From the NCBI RefSeq assembly GCF_006337105.1, contig NZ_CP040871.1, positions 2,808,501 through 2,872,500 on the forward strand: a DNA stretch of 64,000 bases, given 5' to 3'. Positions 24,405 to 36,003 of this stretch are shown here, one piece after another. The stretch comes from Thermomonas aquatica. Lineage in GTDB: Bacteria; Pseudomonadota; Gammaproteobacteria; Xanthomonadales; Xanthomonadaceae. The notes below the pieces were generated by a model that saw only the letters and a list, made by a program, of their open reading frames with translations, had not been told where the DNA came from and ran no database searches. Made by a program: the position numbers and the translations under genes. Each line of letters begins with the position of its first letter. The first letter of the stretch is position 1.

Positions 24405-25267
24405 TGGCCGGATGGACAACCCTGGTGCAGGCCGAAACCCTGGCGATCGGCCTCAACCGCAGCGACCTTGCGATCGTCGATTGCCGTTTCAGCCTGCTCG
24501 ATCCCAATGCCGGCGAGAACGCCTACCTGGCCTCGCACCTGCCGGGCGCGGTCTATGCGCACCTCGAGCGCGACCTGTCGGAAATGTCGCCGCATGGCGA
24601 GGGCCGGCACCCGTGGCCGTCCGCGGAGGTCTTCACCGCCAAGTTGTCGCGCTGGGGCATCGGGCCGACCGTGCAGGTCGTCGCCTACGACAATGGCGAT
24701 GGTGCGCACGCCGCGCGGTTGTGGTTCCTGCTGCGCATGCTGGGCCATGAAAAAGTCGCCGTGCTCGATGGCGGCTGGGCGCGCTGGACCGCGCTGGGCT
24801 TGCCGGTGTCATCGTCGCCCGCCACCGTCGCGGATCAGTTCCGGGCGAAATACCAGGCCGCCCAGCTGTCCTTCGACGCCTCGCGCCTGTTGGGCGCGGA
24901 GGCGGTCGAGGCGCACCTGCAGCAGGGCGGCATGCTGGTGGATGCGCGCGCAGCGTCGCGCTTCCGCGGCGAAGAGGAGCCGATCGACCGCATCGCCGGC
25001 CACGTGCCCGGCGCGATCAACCGTCCGTATTCCGACAATCTTGCCGACGGCCGCTTCAAGTCGCCGATGCAACTGGCCGACGAATTCCGCGCCATGCTCG
25101 GCGAGCGCAGCCCGGACCAGGTCGTGGCGATGTGCGGTTCCGGCGTCACCGCCTGTCACCACCTGCTGGCGATGGAACGCGCCGGATTGCGCGGCGCGAA
25201 GCTGTACACCGGTTCGTGGAGCGGCTGGATCAGCGACCCCGCGCGGCCCGTCGCGGCCGGCGCCTGA
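24404..25267 (+). CDS. 3-mercaptopyruvate/thiosulfate sulfurtransferase (SseA-like)
   Basis: 287 residues with two rhodanese domains. The N-terminal inactive domain ends in DGGWARWTALGLPV. The C-terminal domain carries the active-site loop CGSGVTAC with catalytic Cys244, the CG(S/T)G(V/T) loop of mercaptopyruvate sulfurtransferases rather than the CRxGxR/K loop of thiosulfate enzymes. It transfers sulfur from 3-mercaptopyruvate to a thiol or cyanide. The start overlaps the Nudix stop (TGATG). It is followed 19 bp later by arsC. Confidence 0.92.
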   Translation: MAGWTTLVQAETLAIGLNRSDLAIVDCRFSLLDPNAGENAYLASHLPGAVYAHLERDLSEMSPHGEGRHPWPSAEVFTAKLSRWGIGPTVQVVAYDNGDGAHAARLWFLLRMLGHEKVAVLDGGWARWTALGLPVSSSPATVADQFRAKYQAAQLSFDASRLLGAEAVEAHLQQGGMLVDARAASRFRGEEEPIDRIAGHVPGAINRPYSDNLADGRFKSPMQLADEFRAMLGERSPDQVVAMCGSGVTACHHLLAMERAGLRGAKLYTGSWSGWISDPARPVAAGA

Positions 25268-25286
25268 GCATGCGTCGATCCGCGCC

Positions 25287-25715
25287 ATGACCATGCCCGT
25301 CGAAATCTGGCACAACCCGGCCTGCGGCACCTCGCGCAATGCGCTGGCGCTGATCCGCCACGCCGGGATTGAACCGCGCATCGTCGAGTACCTGCAGTCG
25401 CCGCCGGACAAGGCGCGATTGCGCGAGGCGATCGCCGCCGCCGGCCTGTCCGTGCGCGAGGCGATCCGCAGCAAGGAGCCGGCCTACCTCGCCAACGGGC
25501 TGGACGATGCCGCGCTCACCGACGATGCGCTGCTCGACGCGATGCTCGCGCATCCGGCGCTGATCAACCGGCCGTTCGTGTTCAGCCCGCTGGGCACCCG
25601 CCTATGCCGGCCGGACTCGTCGCTGGTGCTGGACGTGCTGCCGCCCTGCGACAAGCCGTTCGTGAAGGAAGACGGCGAGGTGGTGATCGACGAACGCGGC
25701 AATCGCGTCCGCTAA
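25287..25715 (+). CDS. arsC: ArsC arsenate reductase (glutaredoxin-dependent)
   Basis: 142 residues. The thioredoxin-like fold has its active Cys13 in HNPACGTSRNAL. The arsenate-binding arginines are in INRPFVFSPLGTRLCRPDSS, which matches E. coli ArsC rather than the Spx/YffB type. It reduces arsenate to arsenite using glutathione and glutaredoxin. No arsB, acr3 or arsR is in the window, so this is a stand-alone copy in an operon with the sulfurtransferase. A second ATG six bases downstream (25293) is also possible. It ends 3 bp before the convergent crotonase. Confidence 0.92.
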   Translation: MTMPVEIWHNPACGTSRNALALIRHAGIEPRIVEYLQSPPDKARLREAIAAAGLSVREAIRSKEPAYLANGLDDAALTDDALLDAMLAHPALINRPFVFSPLGTRLCRPDSSLVLDVLPPCDKPFVKEDGEVVIDERGNRVR

Positions 25716-25718
25716 GGC

Positions 25719-26477
25719 TCACTTGCCGATGCGCGCCAGCATCGCGCGCAATCCCGCCTGCGTATCCGGCTCCATCCACGCACCGACGAAGCGCGGCAGG
25801 TCGATGCGTTCCGGCCGCAGCGCGGCCACGGCGTCGCGCCGGGCGATGCGGCGGGTTTCCTGCATCGGCTTGCGCGGCAATTGCAGCAGCTCTTCCAGCC
25901 ACACGCGGGCACGGGTGGCGACGTCGTCGATCCCGGTCAGTTCATCGACCAGCCCGATGCGCAACGCCTCGGCCGCATCCGGCATCGCACCGGCGACCAG
26001 CAGGCGTTCCGCGCGATGCGGCCCGACCACGCGCGCCAGCAGCGACTGGATGCCTTCCGGCGCCACCAGCCCGACCTGGGTTTCGTTGAGGCCGATCCGG
26101 TACGGGCCTTCGGCCATGATCCGGTAGTCGCAGCACAGCGCCAGCACGCAGCCGCCGGCGGGCGCATGCCCGGCCATCGCCGCGACCACCGGCACCGGCG
26201 ATTCCAGCAGGGCGCGCGCGGCATCGAAGAACGCGGTCCAGGCGTGCAACAACGCGGCCTGGTCGTCGCCCAGCGAGAGCAGGTAGGGCACGTCGAGGCC
26301 GGCCGAGAACACCTTCGGGCCGCCGGACAGCACGATGCCGCCGGCGCCATTGGCCAGCGCGGCGGCCAGCGCGGCGGCCAGGTCGTTGCACAGCGCGGGA
26401 TCCAGCGCGTTGACCGGCGGGCGCGCCAAGCGCAGTTCGGTGACGTGGCCGTGGACGAGGGTTTCGACGAGCGGCAT
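25719..26477 (-). CDS. enoyl-CoA isomerase/hydratase-family protein (ECI1-like)
   Basis: 252 residues of the crotonase fold with GHAPAGGCVLALCCDYRIMA for the oxyanion hole. The segment YRIGLNETQVGLVAP resembles the Glu-containing loop of mitochondrial delta3,delta2-enoyl-CoA isomerase (IGLNETQLGIIAP), so double-bond isomerisation fits better than hydration. Its start lies 39 bp from the divergent copper chaperone gene. The exact acyl-CoA substrate is unknown. Confidence 0.85.
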   Translation of the reverse strand: MPLVETLVHGHVTELRLARPPVNALDPALCNDLAAALAAALANGAGGIVLSGGPKVFSAGLDVPYLLSLGDDQAALLHAWTAFFDAARALLESPVPVVAAMAGHAPAGGCVLALCCDYRIMAEGPYRIGLNETQVGLVAPEGIQSLLARVVGPHRAERLLVAGAMPDAAEALRIGLVDELTGIDDVATRARVWLEELLQLPRKPMQETRRIARRDAVAALRPERIDLPRFVGAWMEPDTQAGLRAMLARIGK

Positions 26478-26504
26478 GGCGGGATCCGGATGCAGGGCAG
26501 CCGT

Positions 26505-26517
26505 TATCATAGGCGCA
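26505..26517 (+). promoter_or_regulatory. -10 box and probable leaderless start of the PCuAC gene
   Basis: TATCAT (26505-26510) lies six bases before the ATG at 26517, so a standard start point would fall on or near the first codon. No good -35 is visible. Leaderless transcription is inferred. Confidence 0.4.
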
Positions 26518-26945
26518 TGAAGATCCGCATCGCATTGCTGCTGTTGTGCCTGCCGCTGTCCGCCTGCGCCCGCGACTGCGCGCCCAAGGTCAAGGACGGC
26601 TGGATCCGCCTCATGCCCGGCGGCATGCCGATGCAGGCCGGGTTCGGCCGGATCGACAACCATTGCCCGATGCCGGCGACCATCGTCTCGGCCAGCAGCC
26701 CGGCCTACGGCAGCGTCGAGTTGCACGAATCGAAGCTGGTCGACGGCATCAACCGCATGCGCGAAGTGCCGGAGCTGCGGATCGCGCCGGATGGCGCGGC
26801 GCTGCTGCAGCCGGGCGGCCTGCACCTGATGCTGATGCAGCCGAAGGCGACGCTGAAGCCGGGCAGCCGCGTCGCCATCGTGTTCAAGCTGAAGGACGGC
26901 CGCGAACTGCTCGGCGAATTCGAGGCGCGCAAGCCGGCGCCCTGA
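26517..26945 (+). CDS. PCuAC-family copper chaperone, lipoprotein
   Basis: 142 residues. Leader LLLLCLPLSAC gives a lipobox with Cys17. The copper site H-x10-M-x21-H-x-M is exact: His70, Met81, His103 and Met105, the Cu(I)-binding motif of PCuAC/DUF461. Members deliver copper to cytochrome oxidase in the periplasm. It stands alone here, 13-16 kb from copLAB and hvfABC; a link is speculative. Extra Cys at 21 and 50 may form a disulfide. Confidence 0.9.
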   Translation: MKIRIALLLLCLPLSACARDCAPKVKDGWIRLMPGGMPMQAGFGRIDNHCPMPATIVSASSPAYGSVELHESKLVDGINRMREVPELRIAPDGAALLQPGGLHLMLMQPKATLKPGSRVAIVFKLKDGRELLGEFEARKPAP

Positions 26946-26960
26946 TTCCATCGGCGGACT

Positions 26961-27385
26961 TCAGTCCGTTGCCGGCGCCATCAGCGATTCATGCGCGCGC
27001 CGCACGCCCTCCGGCAGCGGCCGCGACTTGCCGCTGCGGCGGTCGATCCACACCACCACCGCATGCCCGTCGCAGTGCAGGGTGCCGTCCGCCGCCAGGA
27101 TGCGATGGCCGAGGGTCACGCTGCTGGTGCCGAGCCGCTCGGTGAACAGCTCGACGAAGACATTCGCCGGGTACTCGATCGGCAGCTTGTAGTTGAGCAG
27201 GGTCTGCGCGAGCACCGGGCCGTATTCCTCCGTCACCCACGGTGCGTCCAGGCCTTCCAACCACTCGATGCGCGCCTGTTCGATGAAGGTCAGATAGCGC
27301 GCATTGTTGACGTGGTTGAACGCGTCCAGGTCGCTCCAGCGCAGCGGGATCGCCATGCGGAACAACGTGCCGGTTGCTGGCTGGC

Positions 27386-27389
<4 letters not shown>
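26961..27389 (-). CDS. acyl-CoA thioesterase, YbgC/4HBT hotdog family
   Basis: 142 residues of the hotdog fold. [26 protein letters not shown] contains the active-site Asp and the HVNN signature of 4-hydroxybenzoyl-CoA thioesterase-type enzymes. The start overlaps the uvrA stop by 4 nt, so it is co-transcribed with the repair gene. Substrate cannot be told from sequence. Confidence 0.88.
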
Positions 27390-30295
<2,906 letters not shown>

Positions 30296-30709
30296 CGTGG
30301 GTCTGTCCTGCGGGTGGGGGTGGCCGGCGCGATGCGAAGGCCAATCGGGAAGCGTAGCGAGCAGGTGATTTGGGGGCAAATCGGTGGATTGCCAGCTTTC
30401 GTTATGGGCGTCTCCGGGGCTGCGACGCAGGGCCGCCGTGTGCCCCGGGGCTGGCCTCGCCGCCTTGTCCAGTCGTCCTGACTGATGCGGCGGGCGCGGG
30501 CACGCCGCTTCGCGGCTCCTCCGGCCCGGCGCAGCGCGCCGGGCGTTCAGCCGGGCTGCGCGGTAGTGCCGCGCAAGCGGCCCAGCTTCACCCATGGCCC
30601 GCTCGAACTCCTCCCCCAGACACACGACGCCCCCGAGCCATGTCGCGGGGTGTGGACAAGCGGTTTTCGCTCTTCGGCTGTTCCCATCCAATGTCGTCAA
30701 CTCACCCGA

Positions 30710-30825
30710 GCGTCCCGAGGCGGCCGGGGGTAATCCCGAGCGGGCCACGGATGGCCCGCGCCCGTGACCTGAGTCCTGGACGACTCGAGGGAGCGGCGGG
30801 ATTGCCCCCGGCCGCCTCGGGACGC
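30710..30825. repeat. 29-bp inverted repeat enclosing two smaller hairpins
   Basis: Left arm 30710-30738 and right arm 30797-30825 pair over 29 bp with one mismatch. The 58-bp loop contains GCGGGCCA-CGGA-TGGCCCGC (30740-30759, perfect 8-bp stem) and GAGTC-CTGGAC-GACTC (30771-30786). DNA cruciform, a structured RNA, or a REP/MITE-like element are possible. It ends 15 bp before the rplU -35 box. Confidence 0.85.
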
Positions 30826-30840
30826 GATCCGGGACCCCAG

Positions 30841-30870
30841 TTGACCCTAACTAGCTGAATCCCCTACAAT
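30841..30870 (+). promoter_or_regulatory. sigma70 promoter of rplU-rpmA
   Basis: TTGACC (30841-30846), 18-nt spacer and TACAAT (30865-30870), giving a transcript with a leader of about 90 nt before rplU. Confidence 0.82.
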
Positions 30871-30967
30871 TCCGCTCCTGTCTGCCCTCGATGGCACTCA
30901 GCGTGTCGGATTTAACGGCCGACATGACCAAGAAGAACTACAGAAACCACAGTCAGGAACCACCATC

Positions 30968-31276
30968 ATGTACGCAGTACTGGTCACCGGCGGTAAGCAA
31001 TACCGCGTGATGCAGGGCGAAAAGCTCCGCGTCGAGAAACTCGAAGCCGAAGCCGGCAGCGAGATCAAGTTCGACAACATCCTGCTGCTCGGCGACGCCG
31101 ACGGCATCAAGCTGGGCGACGCGCTGAAGGGCGCTTCGGTTGCCGCCAAGGTCGTCGGCCACGGCCGTGCCGACAAGGTGCGCATCGTGAAGTTCCGTCG
31201 CCGCAAGCACCATCGCAAGCAGATGGGCCACCGCCAGCACTACACCGAAATCGAAATCACCGGCATCGCCGGCTGA
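30968..31276 (+). CDS. rplU: 50S ribosomal protein L21
   Basis: 102 residues beginning [20 protein letters not shown], the invariant L21 start, and containing [25 protein letters not shown], the rRNA-binding basic block. Transcribed with rpmA 17 bp downstream from the promoter at 30841. Confidence 0.99.
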   Translation: MYAVLVTGGKQYRVMQGEKLRVEKLEAEAGSEIKFDNILLLGDADGIKLGDALKGASVAAKVVGHGRADKVRIVKFRRRKHHRKQMGHRQHYTEIEITGIAG

Positions 31277-31293
31277 GCTAAGGAGAATCCGTC

Positions 31294-32737
<1,444 letters not shown>

Positions 32738-32830
32738 GGCATTCGCGCAGGCAGCGAGAAAACGCCCGGAGCGTTTTTCGACATCGCGTCGGCGATGCTC
32801 CGGATCGTGCCCGCCAACCACGGCGGGCAC

Positions 32831-32858
32831 AAAAAACCCGGCTTTCGCCGGGTTTTTT
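32831..32858. terminator. bidirectional terminator between obgE and rpsT
   Basis: AAAAAACCCGGC-TTTC-GCCGGGTTTTTT, a perfect 12-bp stem with A- and T-tracts on both sides. It serves obgE on the plus strand and rpsT on the minus strand. Confidence 0.95.
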
Positions 32859-32876
32859 GCGAATGACGCTGCGGCC

Positions 32877-33146
32877 TCAGGCGGCCTTCAGCGCCTTGAT
32901 GCGCGCGGTCAGGCGGGCCTTGTGACGGGCGGCCTTGTTCTTGTGGATCAGGCCGCGGGCGGCGAAGCGATCCAGCAGCGGCTGCGCGGTGACGAACGCG
33001 GCGGTTGCGGCTTCGGCATCGTTGGCGTCGAGCGCCTTGATCACCTTCTTGACGGCGGTACGCAGCATGGAGCGCTGGGCGACGTTGCGTTCGTTGCGCA
33101 CGACGGTCTGCTTGGCGCGCTTCTTGGCGGACTTGATATTGGCCAC
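32877..33146 (-). CDS. rpsT: 30S ribosomal protein S20
   Basis: 89 residues: [21 protein letters not shown] and a Lys/Arg-rich helical remainder ending with [10 protein letters not shown]. It is a primary 16S rRNA-binding protein. Monocistronic, ending at the bidirectional terminator, and divergent from murJ with 155 bp between starts. Confidence 0.98.
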   Translation of the reverse strand: MANIKSAKKRAKQTVVRNERNVAQRSMLRTAVKKVIKALDANDAEAATAAFVTAQPLLDRFAARGLIHKNKAARHKARLTARIKALKAA

Positions 33147-33301
33147 GAGGAAAATCCTGGAGAGTCTGTTGGGGCTGAAAGAATCGGCCGCCGGCAGGAC
33201 TGCCCACGGACGAAAGGATCTGGAAGACTCAAAATTATGGGCGATTCAATGGCTTGCGTCAACAACCCCGGTTTTGGCCCCGGCAGCCGGGCGGGACGGG
33301 C

Positions 33302-34930
33302 ATGAGCGGCGGCCCGGCATCGGCCAAACCCGGCCGCAGCATGACCCGCGGCGTCCTGTCCTTCGGCGGGATGACCATGCTCAGCCGGGTGTTCGGCCTG
33401 GTCCGCGACCAGGTGTTCAACACCACCTTCGGCACCAACTGGATGACCGACGCCTTCTGGGTCGCCTTCCGCATCCCCAATTTCATGCGCCGGCTGTTCG
33501 CCGAGGGCTCGTTCTCCACCGCCTTCGTGCCGGTGTTCACCGAGATCAAGGAAAAGCGCAGCCACGACGACCTGAAGGCGCTGATGGGCCGCACCGCGGG
33601 CACCCTGGGCGGGGTGCTGCTGCTGATCACCGCGCTGGGCATGATCTTCGCCCCCCAGCTGGCCACCGCCTTCACCCAGGCCGAGCCGGCGCCGGGCCAG
33701 GACCAGCTGATCACCGACCTGCTGCGGCTGACCTTCCCGTTCCTGCTGTTCGTGTCGCTGACCGCCCTGTCCGCGGGCGCCCTGAACAGTTTCCAGCGCT
33801 TCGGCTGGCCGGCGTTCACCCCGATCATCCTCAACCTGTGCATGATCGCCGGCGCGCTGTGGGGCTCGAAATTCACCCACCCGCCGATCCTGGCGATGGG
33901 CTGGGCGATCCTCGCCGCCGGCGTGCTGCAGCTGCTGTTCCAGCTGCCGCAGCTGGCGAAACTCGATCTGTTGGCGTTGCCGCGCTGGGGCTGGAACCAC
34001 CCGGACGTGCGCAAGGTGATGCGGCTGATGGTGCCGACCCTGCTGGGCTCCTCGGTGGCGCAGGTCAACCTGCTGTTCGACACCTTCATCGCCGCAATGC
34101 TGGTGCACGGCTCGCAGAGCTGGCTGTCCACCGCCGACCGTTTCCTCGAGTTCCCGCTGGGCGTATTCGGCATCGCGCTGGGCACGGTGATCCTGCCCAC
34201 GCTGTCCCGCCACCACGTCAACACCGACCGTGCGGGGTTCTCGAAGTCGCTGGACTGGGGCCTGCGCACCACCCTGATCATCATCGTCCCGGCGATGCTG
34301 GGCCTGATGCTGCTGTCGCTGCCGTTGGTCTCGACGATCTTCCAGTACGGCAAGTTCACCGCCGAGGCGGCGAGGATGACCGCATTGTCGGTGTTCGGCC
34401 TGAGCTTCGGCCTGCCGGCGTTCGCCATGGTCAAGACCGTGCTGCCGGCGTTCTACGCGCGCCAGGACACCAGGACGCCGGTACGCGCCGGACTGGTGGC
34501 GATGGTCGCCAACATGCTGTTCAACGTCGGCCTGCTGGCCCTGCTGTACATGCTGTGGGTGCCGGACGCGGCCAAGGCCGACGGCGTGATGGCGGCCCTG
34601 GCGCGGGTGCCCGGCCTGCATTTCGCGCTGGGCATCGCCAGCGCGCTGAGCAGCTACCTCAACCTGGTGCTGCTGTGGCGCTGGCTGCGCAAGGCCGATG
34701 TGTTCGATCCGCAGCCGGGCTGGACGCGCTTCCTGGTGCGGATGCTGCTGGCGAACGGGGTGATGGCGGCGGCGCTGGTCGCCGGCCTGCAACTGGCGCC
34801 GGATTTCACCGTGGTCGACAAATGGCAGCGGATCGGCTGGCTGGGCGCGCTGGTGTTCGGCGGCGCGGCGGTCTACGGCTTGGCGATGCTGGCGCTGGGC
34901 TTCCGCCCGCGCGACTTCCGCGAGCACTGA
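33302..34930 (+). CDS. murJ: MurJ lipid II flippase
   Basis: 542 residues with about 14 membrane segments. The N-terminal GGMTMLSRVFGLVRDQVFNTTFG and FRIPNFMRRLFAEGSFSTAFVPVF are the MurJ/MviN signatures with the essential arginines, and PTLLGSSVAQVNLLFDT covers the central cavity helix. It flips the peptidoglycan precursor across the inner membrane. ATG 33302 was used; MTRGVLSFGG, 13 codons later (33341), is an alternative. Confidence 0.97.
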   Translation: MSGGPASAKPGRSMTRGVLSFGGMTMLSRVFGLVRDQVFNTTFGTNWMTDAFWVAFRIPNFMRRLFAEGSFSTAFVPVFTEIKEKRSHDDLKALMGRTAGTLGGVLLLITALGMIFAPQLATAFTQAEPAPGQDQLITDLLRLTFPFLLFVSLTALSAGALNSFQRFGWPAFTPIILNLCMIAGALWGSKFTHPPILAMGWAILAAGVLQLLFQLPQLAKLDLLALPRWGWNHPDVRKVMRLMVPTLLGSSVAQVNLLFDTFIAAMLVHGSQSWLSTADRFLEFPLGVFGIALGTVILPTLSRHHVNTDRAGFSKSLDWGLRTTLIIIVPAMLGLMLLSLPLVSTIFQYGKFTAEAARMTALSVFGLSFGLPAFAMVKTVLPAFYARQDTRTPVRAGLVAMVANMLFNVGLLALLYMLWVPDAAKADGVMAALARVPGLHFALGIASALSSYLNLVLLWRWLRKADVFDPQPGWTRFLVRMLLANGVMAAALVAGLQLAPDFTVVDKWQRIGWLGALVFGGAAVYGLAMLALGFRPRDFREH

Positions 34931-34952
34931 GGCCGCGATGCTGCACCGCAGC

Positions 34953-34958
34953 TATACT
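34953..34958 (+). promoter_or_regulatory. -10 box (TATACT) before ribF
   Basis: TATACT lies 11 bp before the ribF ATG; no strong -35 is seen. It may give a promoter for ribF-ileS-lspA-ispH with a short leader. Confidence 0.4.
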
Positions 34959-34969
34959 CCAAGGTCATC

Positions 34970-35923
34970 ATGAAGCCTCTGTTCCGCGACGCCGATGGCC
35001 GGGCCCCGAGCCCGCAGGGCAGCGTGGCCTGCATCGGCGCCTTCGACGGCCTGCACCTGGGCCATCGCGCGTTGGTCGGCCGCGCGGTTGCGCGTGCGCG
35101 CGCACTCGGCTTGCCGGCGGTGGCGCTGAGCTTCGAGCCGCTGCCGCGCGAGTTCTTCGCCAGGGACGCCAAGCCGCCGCGCCTGATGCTGCCGCGCGCC
35201 AAGCTGGAAGGCCTGTACGCGCTGGGTTGCGACGTCATCGGCCTGTTGCGCTTCAACGCACGACTGGCGGCGATGCCGGCCGAAGACTTCGTGCGCAAGG
35301 TGCTGGTGGAGCGCCTGCATGCGCGCGAGGTCTGGGTCGGCCCCGAGTTCCGTTTCGGCAAGGGCCGAGCCGGCGACATCGCCTTGCTGAAGGCGATGGG
35401 CGCCGAACTCGGCTTCACCGCGCATGAGATCGAACCGGTGCAGCTCGCCGGCGAACGCGTGTCCAGCACCCGCATCCGCACGGCGCTGGGCAACGGCGAT
35501 TTCGATACCGCCGCGCGCCTGCTCGGCCGCCCGTATGCGATCGGCGGGCATGTCGTGCGCGGCCAGCAGCTCGGCCGCACCCTCGGCTATCCCACCGCGA
35601 ACCTGCGCTACGGCGGCAAGACGCCGGCCTTGCGCGGCATTTACGCGACCTGGGTGCACGGCGTCGCCGACAGGCCGTGGCCCTCGGTGTCCAGCTTCGG
35701 GACCCGCCCGACCGTGTTCGGCGTCGATCCGCTGCTGGAAGCGCACCTGTTCGATTTCGATGGCGACCTCTACGGCCGCCGCATCGAAGTCGAATTCGTC
35801 GCCCGCCTGCGCGACGAGGAAAAATTCCCCGACCTGCCGACCATGGTGGCGCAGATCAAGCGCGACGACGAGCAGGCGCGGGCCATCCTCGACCATTCAA
35901 CGCCACAGCGAGCCACCGCGTGA
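34970..35923 (+). CDS. ribF: RibF bifunctional riboflavin kinase/FMN adenylyltransferase
   Basis: 317 residues. The N-terminal nucleotidyltransferase has IGAFDGLHLGHRAL and VSSTRIRTALGNGDF. The C-terminal kinase domain has GRTLGYPTANL and the catalytic Glu region FDGDLYGRRIEVEFVARLRDEEKF. It converts riboflavin to FMN and FAD. It precedes ileS by 80 bp. Confidence 0.97.
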   Translation: MKPLFRDADGRAPSPQGSVACIGAFDGLHLGHRALVGRAVARARALGLPAVALSFEPLPREFFARDAKPPRLMLPRAKLEGLYALGCDVIGLLRFNARLAAMPAEDFVRKVLVERLHAREVWVGPEFRFGKGRAGDIALLKAMGAELGFTAHEIEPVQLAGERVSSTRIRTALGNGDFDTAARLLGRPYAIGGHVVRGQQLGRTLGYPTANLRYGGKTPALRGIYATWVHGVADRPWPSVSSFGTRPTVFGVDPLLEAHLFDFDGDLYGRRIEVEFVARLRDEEKFPDLPTMVAQIKRDDEQARAILDHSTPQRATA

Positions 35924-36003
35924 CATGCGCTCGCCCCTGAGCAAGAGCCCGCGCTTCCGTGTGCGGAGTTTCCAAGAAGAGCATCGACCAAACAGGCCTC
36001 CGT

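Larger units (their letters stand above)
30296..30967. other. 672-bp gene-free region between divergent uvrA and rplU
   Basis: No gene is supported here: the readable frames are short, have no ribosome-binding site and are Arg/Pro rich as expected of random high-GC sequence. It contains a large nested inverted repeat (30710-30825) and the rplU promoter (30841-30870). The stretch 30485-30660 is GC rich with short palindromes but shows no named element. Confidence 0.7.

Noticed and set aside
30296..30400. LexA (SOS) box before uvrA
   Set aside because: No CTG-N10-CAG-type or xanthomonad LexA palindrome was found in the immediate upstream region.
30485..30733. Short plus-strand frame in the uvrA-rplU gap
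   Set aside because: Arg/Ala/Pro-rich, no ribosome-binding site, no homology-like motif, and it overlaps the inverted repeat.
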